Of a stretch of DNA of 64,000 nt, positions 8,043 through 18,200 are shown piece by piece. This DNA comes from Mucilaginibacter flavidus. Lineage in GTDB: Bacteria > Bacteroidota > Bacteroidia > Sphingobacteriales > Sphingobacteriaceae. Where the stretch lies: NCBI RefSeq assembly GCF_024055575.1, contig NZ_JAMXOE010000014.1, positions 62,001 through 126,000 of the forward strand, read 5' to 3'. Made by a program: the position numbers and the translations under genes. Under the pieces are notes generated by a model that worked only from the letters and a program-made list of their open reading frames with translations, was not told where the DNA came from and did not search any database. Within the stretch, counting starts at the first letter, position 1, and each line of letters begins with the position of its first letter.

Positions 8043-10424
8043 TTATTCTGTTTTTAGGCTTTTTATAGGGTTAGCTAACGCCGCTTTTATTGACTGAAAA
8101 CTTACAGTGAACAACGTAATTGCTATTGCTGCGAGCCCGGTGAACACAAATATCCAGCCCGAAATTGACGAGCGGTAATCAAAATTCTGTAGCCAGCAGG
8201 CCATTAAATACCAGGCAAACGGTGTGGCAATCGCGATTGCAATTGTTATCAGGACGATAAAATCTGTCGACAACAAACGCCATAAAGTAAATACAGAAGC
8301 ACCAAGAACCTTACGCACGCCGATTTCTTTAACCCGCTGTTCGGCCATAAATGATGCCATGCCAAATAAGCCAAGACAGCTGATTAGAATGGCCAGGCTG
8401 GCAAAGAATGCTGCCAGTTTGCCGATGCGTTGTTCGTTGCCGAATTTCTGAGCGTATATCTGGTCGACAAAGCTATATTCAAATGGTTGTTCGGGATTAA
8501 ATCGTTTAAATATCGGCCCTATTTTTTCGATAGCGGCACTTGCACTTACCCGTGGATTTATCCGGAGCAAAACTGTACTTGCCGCACCCTTGTTGAAGAA
8601 ATAAACAGATGGTTTTACCTGTCCGTAAGGCGAATCGACAATAATATCCTTAATTACACCGATAACTTTAAACTTGTTACCATAATAGGTTAGGTTTTCA
8701 CTTAGCGGATTTTTTAACCCCATGAATTTTACGGCCGCCTCGTTGATCACAACGGCCGACGAATCGGTTAAAAATTCCTTCGAGAAATCGCGGCCTTGTT
8801 TGAAATGCCAGCCCGCTGTTTTGCCATATTCGGCTGATACCCCGGCCTGCTGAAAATCAACGCTCAGGTTAGGGTCTTTATCTCGCCACTCGATAGCGCT
8901 GGTGCTGCCTGCAGATGAGGTAGGGGCAACGTCGCCCTCGGCCATTGATATTATCGCGCCTGTTTTGAAAACCTCGTCCTTTACTGCTTCGTAGTTTTTA
9001 TGGATATCATTGGTGCCAATACCGATTGACACTAACCCATCGCGGCTATAGCCAACGGGGCGATTTTTGGCGAATTGTATTTGTTTGAAAACCACCACGG
9101 TGCCAATAATAAGCGTGATTGAGGCCGTAAATTGTACCACTACCAATATTTTACGCGGCAGTGCGGCAAACCTGCCCACCCTGAACGTGCCTTTCAATAC
9201 TTTTACGGGCTCAAAAGACGAAAGGTAAAACGCAGGGTAGCTGCCTGCAATTAATCCTGTAAACAAGCTGAACCCGATGCCCAAGGCCCAAAATAATGGG
9301 GAAGTCCATAGGATGTTCATTTGTTTATCGGCCACTTCATTGAAAAACGGCAGGCTGAATTGAACCAGAATTAAGGCCACCAAAAAAGCAACCGTTACGC
9401 AAAGCAGCGACTCGCTAAAAAACTGGTATATGAGTTGCCCGCGCAATGATCCAATTGCTTTGCGGATGCCTACTTCCTTGGCTCGTTTCTCGGATCTGGC
9501 GGTGCTCAGGTTCATGAAATTGATGCAGGCAAGCAGCAATACAAACATGCCGATAATGCCAAACATCCATACGTATTGAATGCGGCCGCCGGTGTTTTTA
9601 CCGTCTTTAAATTCATCGTATAGATGCCACCTTTTCATGGGTCGTAAAAACAATGCAGGCTTCTTTTTAGCGAGCACCTGGCTTACTTTATTAAGTTTTG
9701 CATCCCTTATTTTTAACGAAACTGCTGCCATATCAGCATTATCAGCCATTTGCACATATAGGGTTGTGAAATTCGGGCGCCATGGCTCACGCATCGATTT
9801 AATGTCGTTGGCATTGTAAAACATTTCCCACGAACCTATAAATGTTAAATCGGCAAAGGTGGAGTTTCGGGGGAAATCGGCGTATACTCCTGCTACTTTA
9901 GCAATAACCTGGTTGTCAATCTTCAGGGTTTTTTCCATGGGGTCGCCATCACCAAAAAATGCTTTGGCTGTTGATGCCGATATAAGTATAGATGTAGGGT
10001 CTTTGAGTGCGGTGCGTGTGCCCTTGAGCATTTCAAGGGTGAACATCTCCGGGCCTTCGTTTTCCATAAAGCCACCGCCCCGGCTCAGCTTTTTATTGTC
10101 GAGCGCTACAATGTGGCCGCCCATGTTGGCCATCATTACAATCTGTTTAAAATTGCTTCCGTAGGTTTTACGCAGCTCGGCAGCCAGTGGATAAGGTACC
10201 GAACGCCAGGTTTGTACTTCGCCGTTATTGGTAACATTTTGTATTACCTGGGCAATATTGTCGTGGTTTTTGGTGAACTTATCAAACGAAAGTTCGTCCC
10301 AAATCCAAAGCCCTATCAGCATGGCTACAGCCATGCCAACGGATAGGCCCACGATATTGATAAACGAGTTCACCTTGTTCTTAATAAGATTACGCCAGGC
10401 GGTTTTGAAGTAATTTTTTATCAT
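8043..10424 (-). CDS. FtsX/MacB-type ABC transporter permease, orphan
   Basis: This 793-residue permease belongs to the large Bacteroidota FtsX-like group with duplicated architecture: N-terminal helix, MacB-type periplasmic domain (about 50-250), three helices (about 285-410), then helix, second periplasmic domain and three more helices. The start at the M-I-K-N-Y-F-K-T-A-W motif (10424) is chosen over an upstream ATG because that motif also opens its paralogue at 41298-43691. The S-E-K-R-A-K-E-V-G-I-R-K-A-I-G and R-V-K-E-I-G-V-R-K-V-L-G motifs that couple to the ATPase are present in both halves. No ATPase gene is adjacent, so the partner must lie elsewhere. Substrate is unknown; mechanotransmission or export of peptides or lipids is typical for the fold. 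Confidence 0.9.
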   Translation of the reverse strand: MIKNYFKTAWRNLIKNKVNSFINIVGLSVGMAVAMLIGLWIWDELSFDKFTKNHDNIAQVIQNVTNNGEVQTWRSVPYPLAAELRKTYGSNFKQIVMMANMGGHIVALDNKKLSRGGGFMENEGPEMFTLEMLKGTRTALKDPTSILISASTAKAFFGDGDPMEKTLKIDNQVIAKVAGVYADFPRNSTFADLTFIGSWEMFYNANDIKSMREPWRPNFTTLYVQMADNADMAAVSLKIRDAKLNKVSQVLAKKKPALFLRPMKRWHLYDEFKDGKNTGGRIQYVWMFGIIGMFVLLLACINFMNLSTARSEKRAKEVGIRKAIGSLRGQLIYQFFSESLLCVTVAFLVALILVQFSLPFFNEVADKQMNILWTSPLFWALGIGFSLFTGLIAGSYPAFYLSSFEPVKVLKGTFRVGRFAALPRKILVVVQFTASITLIIGTVVVFKQIQFAKNRPVGYSRDGLVSIGIGTNDIHKNYEAVKDEVFKTGAIISMAEGDVAPTSSAGSTSAIEWRDKDPNLSVDFQQAGVSAEYGKTAGWHFKQGRDFSKEFLTDSSAVVINEAAVKFMGLKNPLSENLTYYGNKFKVIGVIKDIIVDSPYGQVKPSVYFFNKGAASTVLLRINPRVSASAAIEKIGPIFKRFNPEQPFEYSFVDQIYAQKFGNEQRIGKLAAFFASLAILISCLGLFGMASFMAEQRVKEIGVRKVLGASVFTLWRLLSTDFIVLITIAIAIATPFAWYLMACWLQNFDYRSSISGWIFVFTGLAAIAITLFTVSFQSIKAALANPIKSLKTE

Positions 10425-10674
10425 GACATGATAGTTTGATTGGTGATGGGGCTGAAATTTCATGCCATATTTATAAATATTTAATGATCAATTATTTACG
10501 ATGTTTTTTATGTGTAATGATGTATCGTTTTCGTACGGTGGATGTGCGGTTTTATCCCTTTGGGCCTGCGATACTTTAAAACCTGGTTGTCAACAACGGG
10601 CAGCAAATGTTACTGTTTCCATTACATTTCGTATGTTATTGCTATTCTAAGCTAAAATTATTAACTTAGTCTCA

Positions 10675-11361
10675 ATGAAGAATCTTAAGCCTGCCTCCCT
10701 CTTAATATTGGTAATATTCCTTTTTTCGGCATGTAAAAAGGACGCTGTAGATTATAGTGCTTATAATGCCGAACACGGTACGCACATAGGTAGTGGTACG
10801 GGCGGCACTGATAGCGGTACGACAACAGCTGTGTACTATTTTAAGGGTACGCTTGGTGGCAAAACTTTAGACTGGATTGTGGACGCTGAAGAATCAAAAG
10901 GCTGGAGTTCCGGTTCTGCATCAAATAGGTCGAGCGATAAGGGGGTAAACACTGGTAGCTTGACGGCAATCATTGATGCCACCCAAGGTCAAAATCCAAA
11001 CATAGGTGTGGAGTTCCGCACCATGCAATATAACTTTGATGCCGACAAACCAGCCTTTCTGAAAGCATTTGTTGCAACCGGCGCCTGGACGTTCGACACT
11101 GACAATAGCTTTACAGTGGGTACTAAAACAATATCTATACAATATACTGATGCTGCGGGAAACCAATATTCAAGCGACGGCGTTCAAACCGGCAGCGCTA
11201 ATGTAGTTTCTGCAGATGTGTTAGCTCCTGAGCTTGGGCGTAACGACGGACTGAAAATTAAAGTTACTTTCAGCTGCACCCTATATGCTTTAGATGGCAC
11301 CAGCCCTTCAATTCAGCTAACAAATGCAGAAGCCGTTATGCGGCTTGAAGATTTGTTATAA
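10675..11361 (+). CDS. Hypothetical lipoprotein
   Basis: The 228-residue product has a lipoprotein signal with lipobox F-S-A-C (Cys at about residue 20), followed by a Gly/Ser/Thr-rich linker (about 38-53) and a beta-rich globular region. Features such as K-G-T-L-G-G-K-T-L-D-W and a late C-T-L-Y sequence suggest a small beta-sandwich similar to many surface lipoproteins of the phylum. I do not recognise a named domain. It precedes the kinase cluster by 149 bp with a separate upstream region, so it need not belong to that operon. Confidence 0.75.
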   Translation: MKNLKPASLLILVIFLFSACKKDAVDYSAYNAEHGTHIGSGTGGTDSGTTTAVYYFKGTLGGKTLDWIVDAEESKGWSSGSASNRSSDKGVNTGSLTAIIDATQGQNPNIGVEFRTMQYNFDADKPAFLKAFVATGAWTFDTDNSFTVGTKTISIQYTDAAGNQYSSDGVQTGSANVVSADVLAPELGRNDGLKIKVTFSCTLYALDGTSPSIQLTNAEAVMRLEDLL

Positions 11362-11510
11362 TTCACTGCGAAAAAACACCGTCTCGATCCCGAAATTTTT
11401 GCTATCTTTTTTCGTTTAAAATTCCTTATTAAAAAGGATTTAAACATAATAGATTTGTTTGCGTTTATAAGTTCAGATTTGGGCCGCAAAAAAGATATCA
11501 ATAATAACGA

Positions 11511-12800
11511 ATGAGCAAAGTATTTACTATAACACAGGGGCTTGAAAATATGGGTGCGCTGCGCACCGGCGGCCAGGGTTCTGTATACAAAGGCAGGCGG
11601 ATAGGCCCCATCATTACTGCTGTAAAGCTGTTGCCAACCCCCATACACAGCGAAAGCAAAGAAGATAAAAATTACCGCAACTTTTTAAACGAGGTTGAAA
11701 AGCTGAAAAAAGTAAACGAAATACCTAATCCAAATGTGGTTAAGATATTAAATTCGGGTATTACTGAAAGCGGCTCGTTTCCTTTTATCGAAATGGAGTT
11801 TATTGAAGGCCCCGACCTGGAAGAACTGCTTAAACCACCTCACGAAAAAATTTTCACCATAAAAGAAGTTATAAAACTTGCTGACCAGCTTGCTTGCGCG
11901 CTATCACACTGCCATAAGGTAGGCGTAAAACACGGCGATATAAAAAGTAATAATGTAAAGTTTAATAACCAAACCGGCAATTACGTACTGCTGGATTTTG
12001 GACTCTCCGTAATGTCGGACGAGCAGCGTCGGAGCAGTATGCGCCATGCCGGGGCCATCGAGTTTATGGCGCCGGAGCAAAACGAGGGCAAAATGCTGTT
12101 CCAAACGGATATTTACAGTTATGGTGTAATCCTATATGAACTGCTTGCCGGCCAGGTGCCTTTCCCACTAAAAGATAATGGCGAAACATCGCGCAACCAT
12201 GTAATGCTTTCGCATATGGAGTCGCCGGTGCCTGATTTATTGGAGTTGCGTAAAGAAAACCTGCCCAAGGGATGGCCGCAACGCGAAATGCAGGTGCCCG
12301 ATTGGTTGCTGGAGATGATTGCGACCTGCCTTGAAAAATCGCCTGAGGCCAGGTATGCCAATGGCCTTGAATTGCATGAAGTAGTTGCCGACAGCAGTGT
12401 ACGTGAAGTAAGGGTGGAAGTTATAAAAGAAGTTCCGGTGGCAACGGTTGTACCACCTGCGCCGATAATGATCGATAAATCAAATTTGATAAACCAGCCT
12501 GGTATTATCAGGATCTCGTCGTCGGTATTTGCCGGGTTGATGATCTTAATGGCCGGGTTTATGGCTTATTCAGCTTATTCATTATTCAAGCCGGTTTCGA
12601 AACCTGTAAAGCCCATTAATATTGTAGCGGTGGATACCGCCCGTATAGTTGACAGCGTGCGCCAGGCCGATAAGGCACGCAACGAAGCGATAAGGGCCAA
12701 ACGCATACAAACCGATTCGGCTGCCAAGAGTGCGATAAACAGCGCACTTAACAGGCAAAAACCAGATAGTACCAAAACAGATTCAACAGGCAATCAATAA
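11511..12800 (+). CDS. Membrane Ser/Thr kinase (eukaryotic-like), first copy
   Basis: The 429-residue protein has a cytoplasmic kinase domain (about 14-290), a membrane helix (about 336-358) and a 70-residue extracytoplasmic tail rich in Lys, Arg, Asp and Ser. Kinase motifs are intact: glycine loop T-G-G-Q-G-S-V (19-25), ATP-binding K39 in A-V-K-L, alpha-C E61, catalytic D143 in H-G-D-I-K-S-N-N, D162-F-G, and A187-P-E. The HRD arginine is replaced by Gly, making it a non-RD kinase. There are no PASTA repeats. It opens a tight operon (14 bp to the FhaA-like gene) and is about 86% identical by hand count to the last kinase (20231-21535) over the first 290 residues. I infer that it phosphorylates FHA-bound partners and the synthase. 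Confidence 0.93.
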   Translation: MSKVFTITQGLENMGALRTGGQGSVYKGRRIGPIITAVKLLPTPIHSESKEDKNYRNFLNEVEKLKKVNEIPNPNVVKILNSGITESGSFPFIEMEFIEGPDLEELLKPPHEKIFTIKEVIKLADQLACALSHCHKVGVKHGDIKSNNVKFNNQTGNYVLLDFGLSVMSDEQRRSSMRHAGAIEFMAPEQNEGKMLFQTDIYSYGVILYELLAGQVPFPLKDNGETSRNHVMLSHMESPVPDLLELRKENLPKGWPQREMQVPDWLLEMIATCLEKSPEARYANGLELHEVVADSSVREVRVEVIKEVPVATVVPPAPIMIDKSNLINQPGIIRISSSVFAGLMILMAGFMAYSAYSLFKPVSKPVKPINIVAVDTARIVDSVRQADKARNEAIRAKRIQTDSAAKSAINSALNRQKPDSTKTDSTGNQ

Positions 12801-12814
12801 TTTTCGAAAAATAC

Positions 12815-13765
12815 ATGGAGCAAAAACCTTCTATCTGGCAGCGCATGGGTATACAGGACTGGTTTTTAACCAGCCCCGACAATGCCAAAGCAAAAACACA
12901 AGCCGCGCTAACGCCCGATGATGTTTATAATTACGTTATCGCAAAATTTAACGATTCTGTTCGTGAGCTCTCTTTTGCCGGCAGAGTTGTTTTTTATCAC
13001 GAATATATCATCAGCTTTAATGTTGAAGACTACAAACAATTTTTGGATAATAAACAAGGTCTGTTTGGTTTGATAGTGAACGAAACCGTTAAGAAGTTCT
13101 ACGAACTGCTCGGTCAGTACCGCGCCGCTGGTAAAACGGTTGTGCCGTCGAGTTCCAAATGGGTATTCAGACTGGTATCGCACCCTGACTATGAAAGAGG
13201 GGACATTGGATTTATAGGCAAATTGATGCCCGGCAGCAACAAAAAAGAGGAGAATCTTAGGGTAACCTTTATTCCCCGCCAAACAGGGATAGCGCAGACG
13301 TTTGATATAAGCGACGATGTAATGAAAGCCTTTAACTACTACAGCGAAGGCTACTACGAGCTACCTTATCTGGAGGACCTTGAGTACGATGAAAAAGGCG
13401 CGGTGAAGTCTGGTAAAAAATACCACGCACGTTTTGAAACAATACTCCCCGAAAAGCAGTTTGCAGGTAAGAAAGTTGAGTATTTGATGAATGATGACGA
13501 AATAATTGTATCAGGTGAAGATGAGGAGCGCGAAGATTCGAACATATTTAAAATACCTACCGAATGGGTTAACTCGCCGCATTTACGGATACGGTATAAT
13601 AAAAGCGATGGGAAATTTTACCTTTCATCGTTCGGTGAGCTTACTATACTGAACGAACAGGACGTCCCCCGGAGTGATATAAACTCGCCGTCGTGGGTGG
13701 AGTTGCCGGTAAACTCAAAGATATTGCTAAACGGAATTGTTGGCGTAAACTTATTTAAATCGTAG
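12815..13765 (+). CDS. FhaA-like protein with degenerate C-terminal FHA fold
   Basis: This 316-residue cytoplasmic protein has no signal or membrane helix. Residues about 35-140 follow the outline of the FhaA N-terminal domain: an opening helix, a strand with Y-I-I-S-F-N-V-E-D-Y, a helix ending F-Y-E-L-L, then strands ending in G-D-I-G-F-I-G-K-L. Residues about 222-316 look like an FHA beta-sandwich (S254-P-H256, then F-Y-L-S-S-F-G and S-K-I-L-L-N-G-I-V-G), but the GR pair that binds phosphothreonine is missing. If right, the C-terminus binds protein without pThr, or binds differently. It lies between kinase and phosphatase, 5 bp before a 32-codon gene. Both assignments come from pattern comparison and need profile searches. 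Confidence 0.6.
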   Translation: MEQKPSIWQRMGIQDWFLTSPDNAKAKTQAALTPDDVYNYVIAKFNDSVRELSFAGRVVFYHEYIISFNVEDYKQFLDNKQGLFGLIVNETVKKFYELLGQYRAAGKTVVPSSSKWVFRLVSHPDYERGDIGFIGKLMPGSNKKEENLRVTFIPRQTGIAQTFDISDDVMKAFNYYSEGYYELPYLEDLEYDEKGAVKSGKKYHARFETILPEKQFAGKKVEYLMNDDEIIVSGEDEEREDSNIFKIPTEWVNSPHLRIRYNKSDGKFYLSSFGELTILNEQDVPRSDINSPSWVELPVNSKILLNGIVGVNLFKS

Positions 13766-13770
13766 TTACT

Positions 13771-13869
13771 ATGTCGCAAATCTTATCGGCCGTTTTATTG
13801 GTAATTTGTACAGGGCTATTGATAACGCATTTCATCGAAATAAAAAAATCACGCAAACCAAATGACTGA
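13771..13869 (+). CDS. 32-residue single-pass membrane peptide in kinase operon
   Basis: A 32-codon ORF encodes M-S-Q-I-L-S-A-V-L-L-V-I-C, then more hydrophobic residues to about 22 and a basic end (K-K-S-R-K-P-N-D), which predicts one membrane helix with a cytoplasmic C-terminus. It begins 5 bp after the FhaA-like gene and its last 8 bases overlap the start of the phosphatase gene, an arrangement that suggests translational coupling. No family is recognised. It could be a small regulatory subunit of the kinase/synthase complex or merely a coupling device. Confidence 0.6.
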   Translation: MSQILSAVLLVICTGLLITHFIEIKKSRKPND

Positions 13870-15286
13870 CCAATATTTCGGCATAACCGATACCGGAAAG
13901 GCGCGGCAAAATAACGAGGACGCCTTTATTGCCCGGCAGGACGCGGGCAACCGGTTTATTATTGCTTGTGTGATTGATGGTGTTGGCGGATACGCCGGCG
14001 GGGAAGTTGCAGCCGGGATTGCACGTGAGGCTATATTGAAACGCCTGGAAAAACCCTCGGGCGAAATCATATCAATGATTATTGATTGTTTCGACATTGC
14101 AAACCAACGTATTATTGAAGAAAAGCAGCGCAACAAAGAATATGAAATGATGAGCTGCGTATCGACGCTGGCCATTGCCGATATTGCAAACAACCAGTTT
14201 TACTTTGCCCATGTGGGCGATACCCGTTTGTATTTGCTGAGAGATAATTCGCTGGTAAAAATCTCGCACGACCAGTCTTTCGTTGGTTTCCTGGAGGAGT
14301 CGGGCAGGCTATCGGAGGCAGATGCAATGAGCCACCCCAAACGCAATGAAATAAATAAGGCGCTGGGCTTTGAACCTAATCTTGGTAAAAACACTGACTA
14401 CATAGAAACTGGGCAGTCGCCCTTCCTTTCGGGTGATATGTTGTTGTTATGCAGCGATGGGCTTACCGATATGGTTGGGACTGCAGAGATAACGCAGATA
14501 TTGACCTGTGGGGCCACCCTTAAGGATAAAGGGAAACAATTAATTGAAGCCGCTAATCATTATGGCGGTAAGGATAACGTAACCGTGGTGCTTGTACACA
14601 ACAATAAAACACCACAGCAACACTCTGCAACGGCAGTTAAGCAACGCGAACCATCGTCAAACGGGTTAGCCAATCACGTTGCCGAAAAACCAAAACGCGA
14701 CGACCCTGAACCTGCCCGCAGAAAAAGCAACAATGGGTTAATTGCCCTTCTGGTTGTTTTAGTACTGGCTTTTGCCGGGGCAAGCATCTACTTATACCTG
14801 AAAGGCGGGCCTCAAAATAATATTGCCGTGCAGCCTCAGCCAGTGGTCCCGGTAAAAAGACAACCCGGGACGTTGCAGCTAAAATTGCAAAAGGAAATAG
14901 ATAATTTAAAAGGCAACGTATTGCTATTGGCGGACACAGCTTACAAAACGCCAATAATTATCAGCGAGGCTATTCAAATTAACCGCGATACGTTGCTGAT
15001 TAAATCGAAGGGCAATATTGTATTTCAAAGCGATTCGGGATATGATGGGGCTGCAATAAAACTGGCTGCCAGGTGCAAACTCGTTACACTTGATAGCCTG
15101 TCGTTCCACAATTTTAAAACGGGGATAAGCTTTGCCAACAATAACCTTGCTTTACGGCATGTGCAATTTGTAAATTGTAAGCAAAACCTGGAAAACGAAG
15201 CAAGCTTTGCCGATGGCAAATTTATAAGCGGCAAAACGGCCCCGATAACTATGAAAACAGACTCCTTACCTCTCATCAAAAAATAA
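13862..15286 (+). CDS. Membrane PP2C phosphatase with extracytoplasmic beta-helix-like domain
   Basis: The 474-residue protein has a PP2C (PPM) Ser/Thr phosphatase domain (about 5-246), a basic linker, one membrane helix (about 292-314) and a 160-residue extracytoplasmic region. Metal-binding motifs are intact: E19-D20 after Q-N-N, D39-G40 in V-I-D-G-V-G-G, D199-G200 in C-S-D-G-L-T-D, and D238-N239 in G-G-K-D-N-V-T. It is therefore a PstP-like counterpart of the flanking kinases. Residues about 345-450 contain short repeating strands (T-L-L-I-K-S-K-G-N-I-V-F-Q, L-R-H-V-Q-F-V-N-C) typical of a right-handed beta-helix; PstP of actinobacteria has no such domain. The gene overlaps the small membrane peptide and is one base from the synthase gene. 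Confidence 0.92.
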   Translation: MTDQYFGITDTGKARQNNEDAFIARQDAGNRFIIACVIDGVGGYAGGEVAAGIAREAILKRLEKPSGEIISMIIDCFDIANQRIIEEKQRNKEYEMMSCVSTLAIADIANNQFYFAHVGDTRLYLLRDNSLVKISHDQSFVGFLEESGRLSEADAMSHPKRNEINKALGFEPNLGKNTDYIETGQSPFLSGDMLLLCSDGLTDMVGTAEITQILTCGATLKDKGKQLIEAANHYGGKDNVTVVLVHNNKTPQQHSATAVKQREPSSNGLANHVAEKPKRDDPEPARRKSNNGLIALLVVLVLAFAGASIYLYLKGGPQNNIAVQPQPVVPVKRQPGTLQLKLQKEIDNLKGNVLLLADTAYKTPIIISEAIQINRDTLLIKSKGNIVFQSDSGYDGAAIKLAARCKLVTLDSLSFHNFKTGISFANNNLALRHVQFVNCKQNLENEASFADGKFISGKTAPITMKTDSLPLIKK

Positions 15287-15287
15287 A

Positions 15288-18200
15288 ATGGGCGCAAGGA
15301 AAAAAGAACGCGTATTCCTGTTACTAACTACCATATTGCTGGCTTTACTGTTTGGCAGGCTATTTATTGTTCAGCAGCAAAACTTTGCCGATGTTGATAA
15401 ACGGTTAAAAGATGGCACCATGGTTAACCTGAATGCACCTAAACCCGCTCAAAACTTAGCTTCATTATTGCGTAAGGGTTATTATTTTGATGACGAAAAA
15501 GACATCAGCCTGATTGAGAAAACGGTAGCCGAACGCAATAAAACGGAAAGTAAATTCGACAACATCGGCGAGATCAACAAGCTGAAATATAATGTAGATG
15601 CCGATGCGGCCTTTGCCGATGGCGGCAAATCATATAAAGACAGGGTACAGGTATCGCGCATGTTGCTGGGCTACACCGGCGATGATTCGGTGAGGTTTAC
15701 CCAGGAAAGAACAGGCCCGCCATCTTTGCCGGCAACTACCGATCTTGGGTTAGCGGGCAATAGCATATCGGGCAAAATATTGAATAAAGATGCTCCGGTA
15801 GCTGGCGTATTGGTGCGGCTGCAAATGATTGTACCGCAGGATAGCATTTTTAATGATGAGGAAAGCGAGGTCGTAAAAACCAAAATACAAACAGGCAACG
15901 GGTTTAAGCTAACTTATATTGCCGACGAAAAAGGTATTAACCACCTGCAAACCTTAACAGCTTACGCCCGCACAGGCTCCCAGGGCGAATATAGTTTTAC
16001 CAACCTGCCTGCAAATAAAGCATTTAATGTTTTGCCATTACAGCCGGGCTTTCAGTTCGGCAGGTCGCAGGGTACTGAAAACCTTGACAGGGACGAGGCA
16101 TTTAATTTTTATCAGTCACCGCATACCATCAGGCTGATATCATCAAAAGATTTTAATATTCTTAAGAAAGAAAAGGCGCTGATTATTCGTACGCCGGATG
16201 AATATAATTTGTGGTACTGGATTATAGCCGGTTGTTTTTTTGCCTGCTTCTTCATTATCCATTTAGTATTGAGCGGCAAATTTCCCGATGCCGACCAGGT
16301 AGTGCTGCCGCTGGTAATGATCCTTACCGGGATTTCGTTTATTATGCTGCTAAGTCTGCAAGACCCCTTGCGTGATCGTTTCTTTGCGAAAGATTCCCTG
16401 GTTTATTTAGGGATGGGCTTTGCGGCAATGCTATTGCTGTTGTTTTTAAAGCTACGCCGTTTTACGCCGGATTCGGGTTTGTACCGCATGTTTGTCTTTA
16501 AAAACAGTCAGAAAGCAGCAAATGGCTGGCCGTGGATCATTGCTGCGATGGGATTGTTATTACTGACCATTCGATTTGGTACAGGTCCGGAAGGAAGCGG
16601 TGTTAAAGTAAACCTCTTCGGTTTTCAACCCAGCGAGATTGTTAAATATTTGATCATATTTTTCCTGGCGGGATTTTTTGCCATTAACGAGCGTTTTATC
16701 AGCGAATATGCCAGCTGGCGTAAGCGGTGGTCATTCTTTTCGTTCGCTGTGATCGCCATCGCATTTACGTTACTATTGTTCCTGATGCTGGGTGATATGG
16801 GGCCGGCCATAGTGATCTGTTTTACATTCATTATCCTGTTTTCCTTTTCGCGCGGCGATTTTATGTTTATGGCGTTGTCGGTAGTGTTTTATGTGCTGAT
16901 CACCTGGGTTTTTAAAAACGTCTGGTTGTCAACACTACTCACGGTAATAATGTTGGCACTCAATTTTCTCTCTAAACGCCGGACACTGAGCGAATCGGCA
17001 ATAATGGCCTTGATAATTATTTCTGGTTTTTTAACGATAGATAAAATCCCATATTTAGATAAGCTGGTGCCGGGCCCGGTGCAACGATTGGTAGACCGGA
17101 AGGCAATCTGGCAAGACGCCTGGAACAACGAAGTTTATGGCGGCGACCAGGTGGCTAACGGCCTTTGGGCCATGTCTGGCGGGGGCATAACCGGCCAGGG
17201 TGTGGGTGAGTCGTTCGCTAAAACCATCCCCGAGGCGCACACTGATATGATATTACCCGCCATCGGCGAAAACTTTGGCTGGACGGGGATTGTAAGTATA
17301 TTCCTGCTGTTTTTGCTGTACCTGCACCGATCGATAATTATCGGGCGGCAAACTGGAACGCCGTTCCTGTTCTATTTATGTGCAGGGATAGGCATTTGTA
17401 CGTTTATACAATTTTTATTGATAGCGGGTGGCTCAACAGGCGCCCTGCCATTGTCAGGCGTGGCGCTTCCCTTCGAAAGCTATGGCGGTTCCTCATTGGT
17501 AGCCAACTTTTTAGCCGCCGGATTTTTGTTGTCAGCCTCACTTGTAAAAGGTACGCCGGTGCAAATGAGCTTCATCACCAAACAGCAGGACCGTAACCTT
17601 GTGCCTGCATTACTTGTTGCCTGTATTGGTATTATATTATTGGTGGTGAACATATCGAGCTATTTGTTCGACAGTAAAAAATGGATCGTAAAACCAGCGC
17701 TGGTCGCCGACAGGAGTGGTGCGCGCATGTTTAGCTATAACCCACGGATAGCGATATTAATGAACAAACTGCAGGCGGGTACACTGTTTGACAGGCAAGG
17801 CAGAATATTGGCTACCAGTAACCCGGTCTTGATAAAAAAACAGCAGAGCGCCATGAATGCGGCAGGAGCCGGAGGTTTCGATGTCGACTCTGCTATGCAT
17901 AAACGTTTAACCCGTTATTACCCCTTTGAAGAGCAAATGTTTTTTTGGACGGGTGATGATAATACAGGTGTTTTCAACGGCAGCACCAACGGCTATTTTG
18001 CCGAGTATGAACATGCAGCCGAGTTACGTGGCTTCAAAATGCCCGTTGTGAGCTTTAACGCACATGCCAGCCGGTTTAAAGAAGATCGCTTTTTGCCGAT
18101 GGGGGTAAAAGAAATGTCGGTTAGTAAACGCGATTATGGCGCCCTTGCTCCGTTATTGCTCGCAGGTATTAACAGCCCGGCGGTTGAAGCCTTCAAAAAG

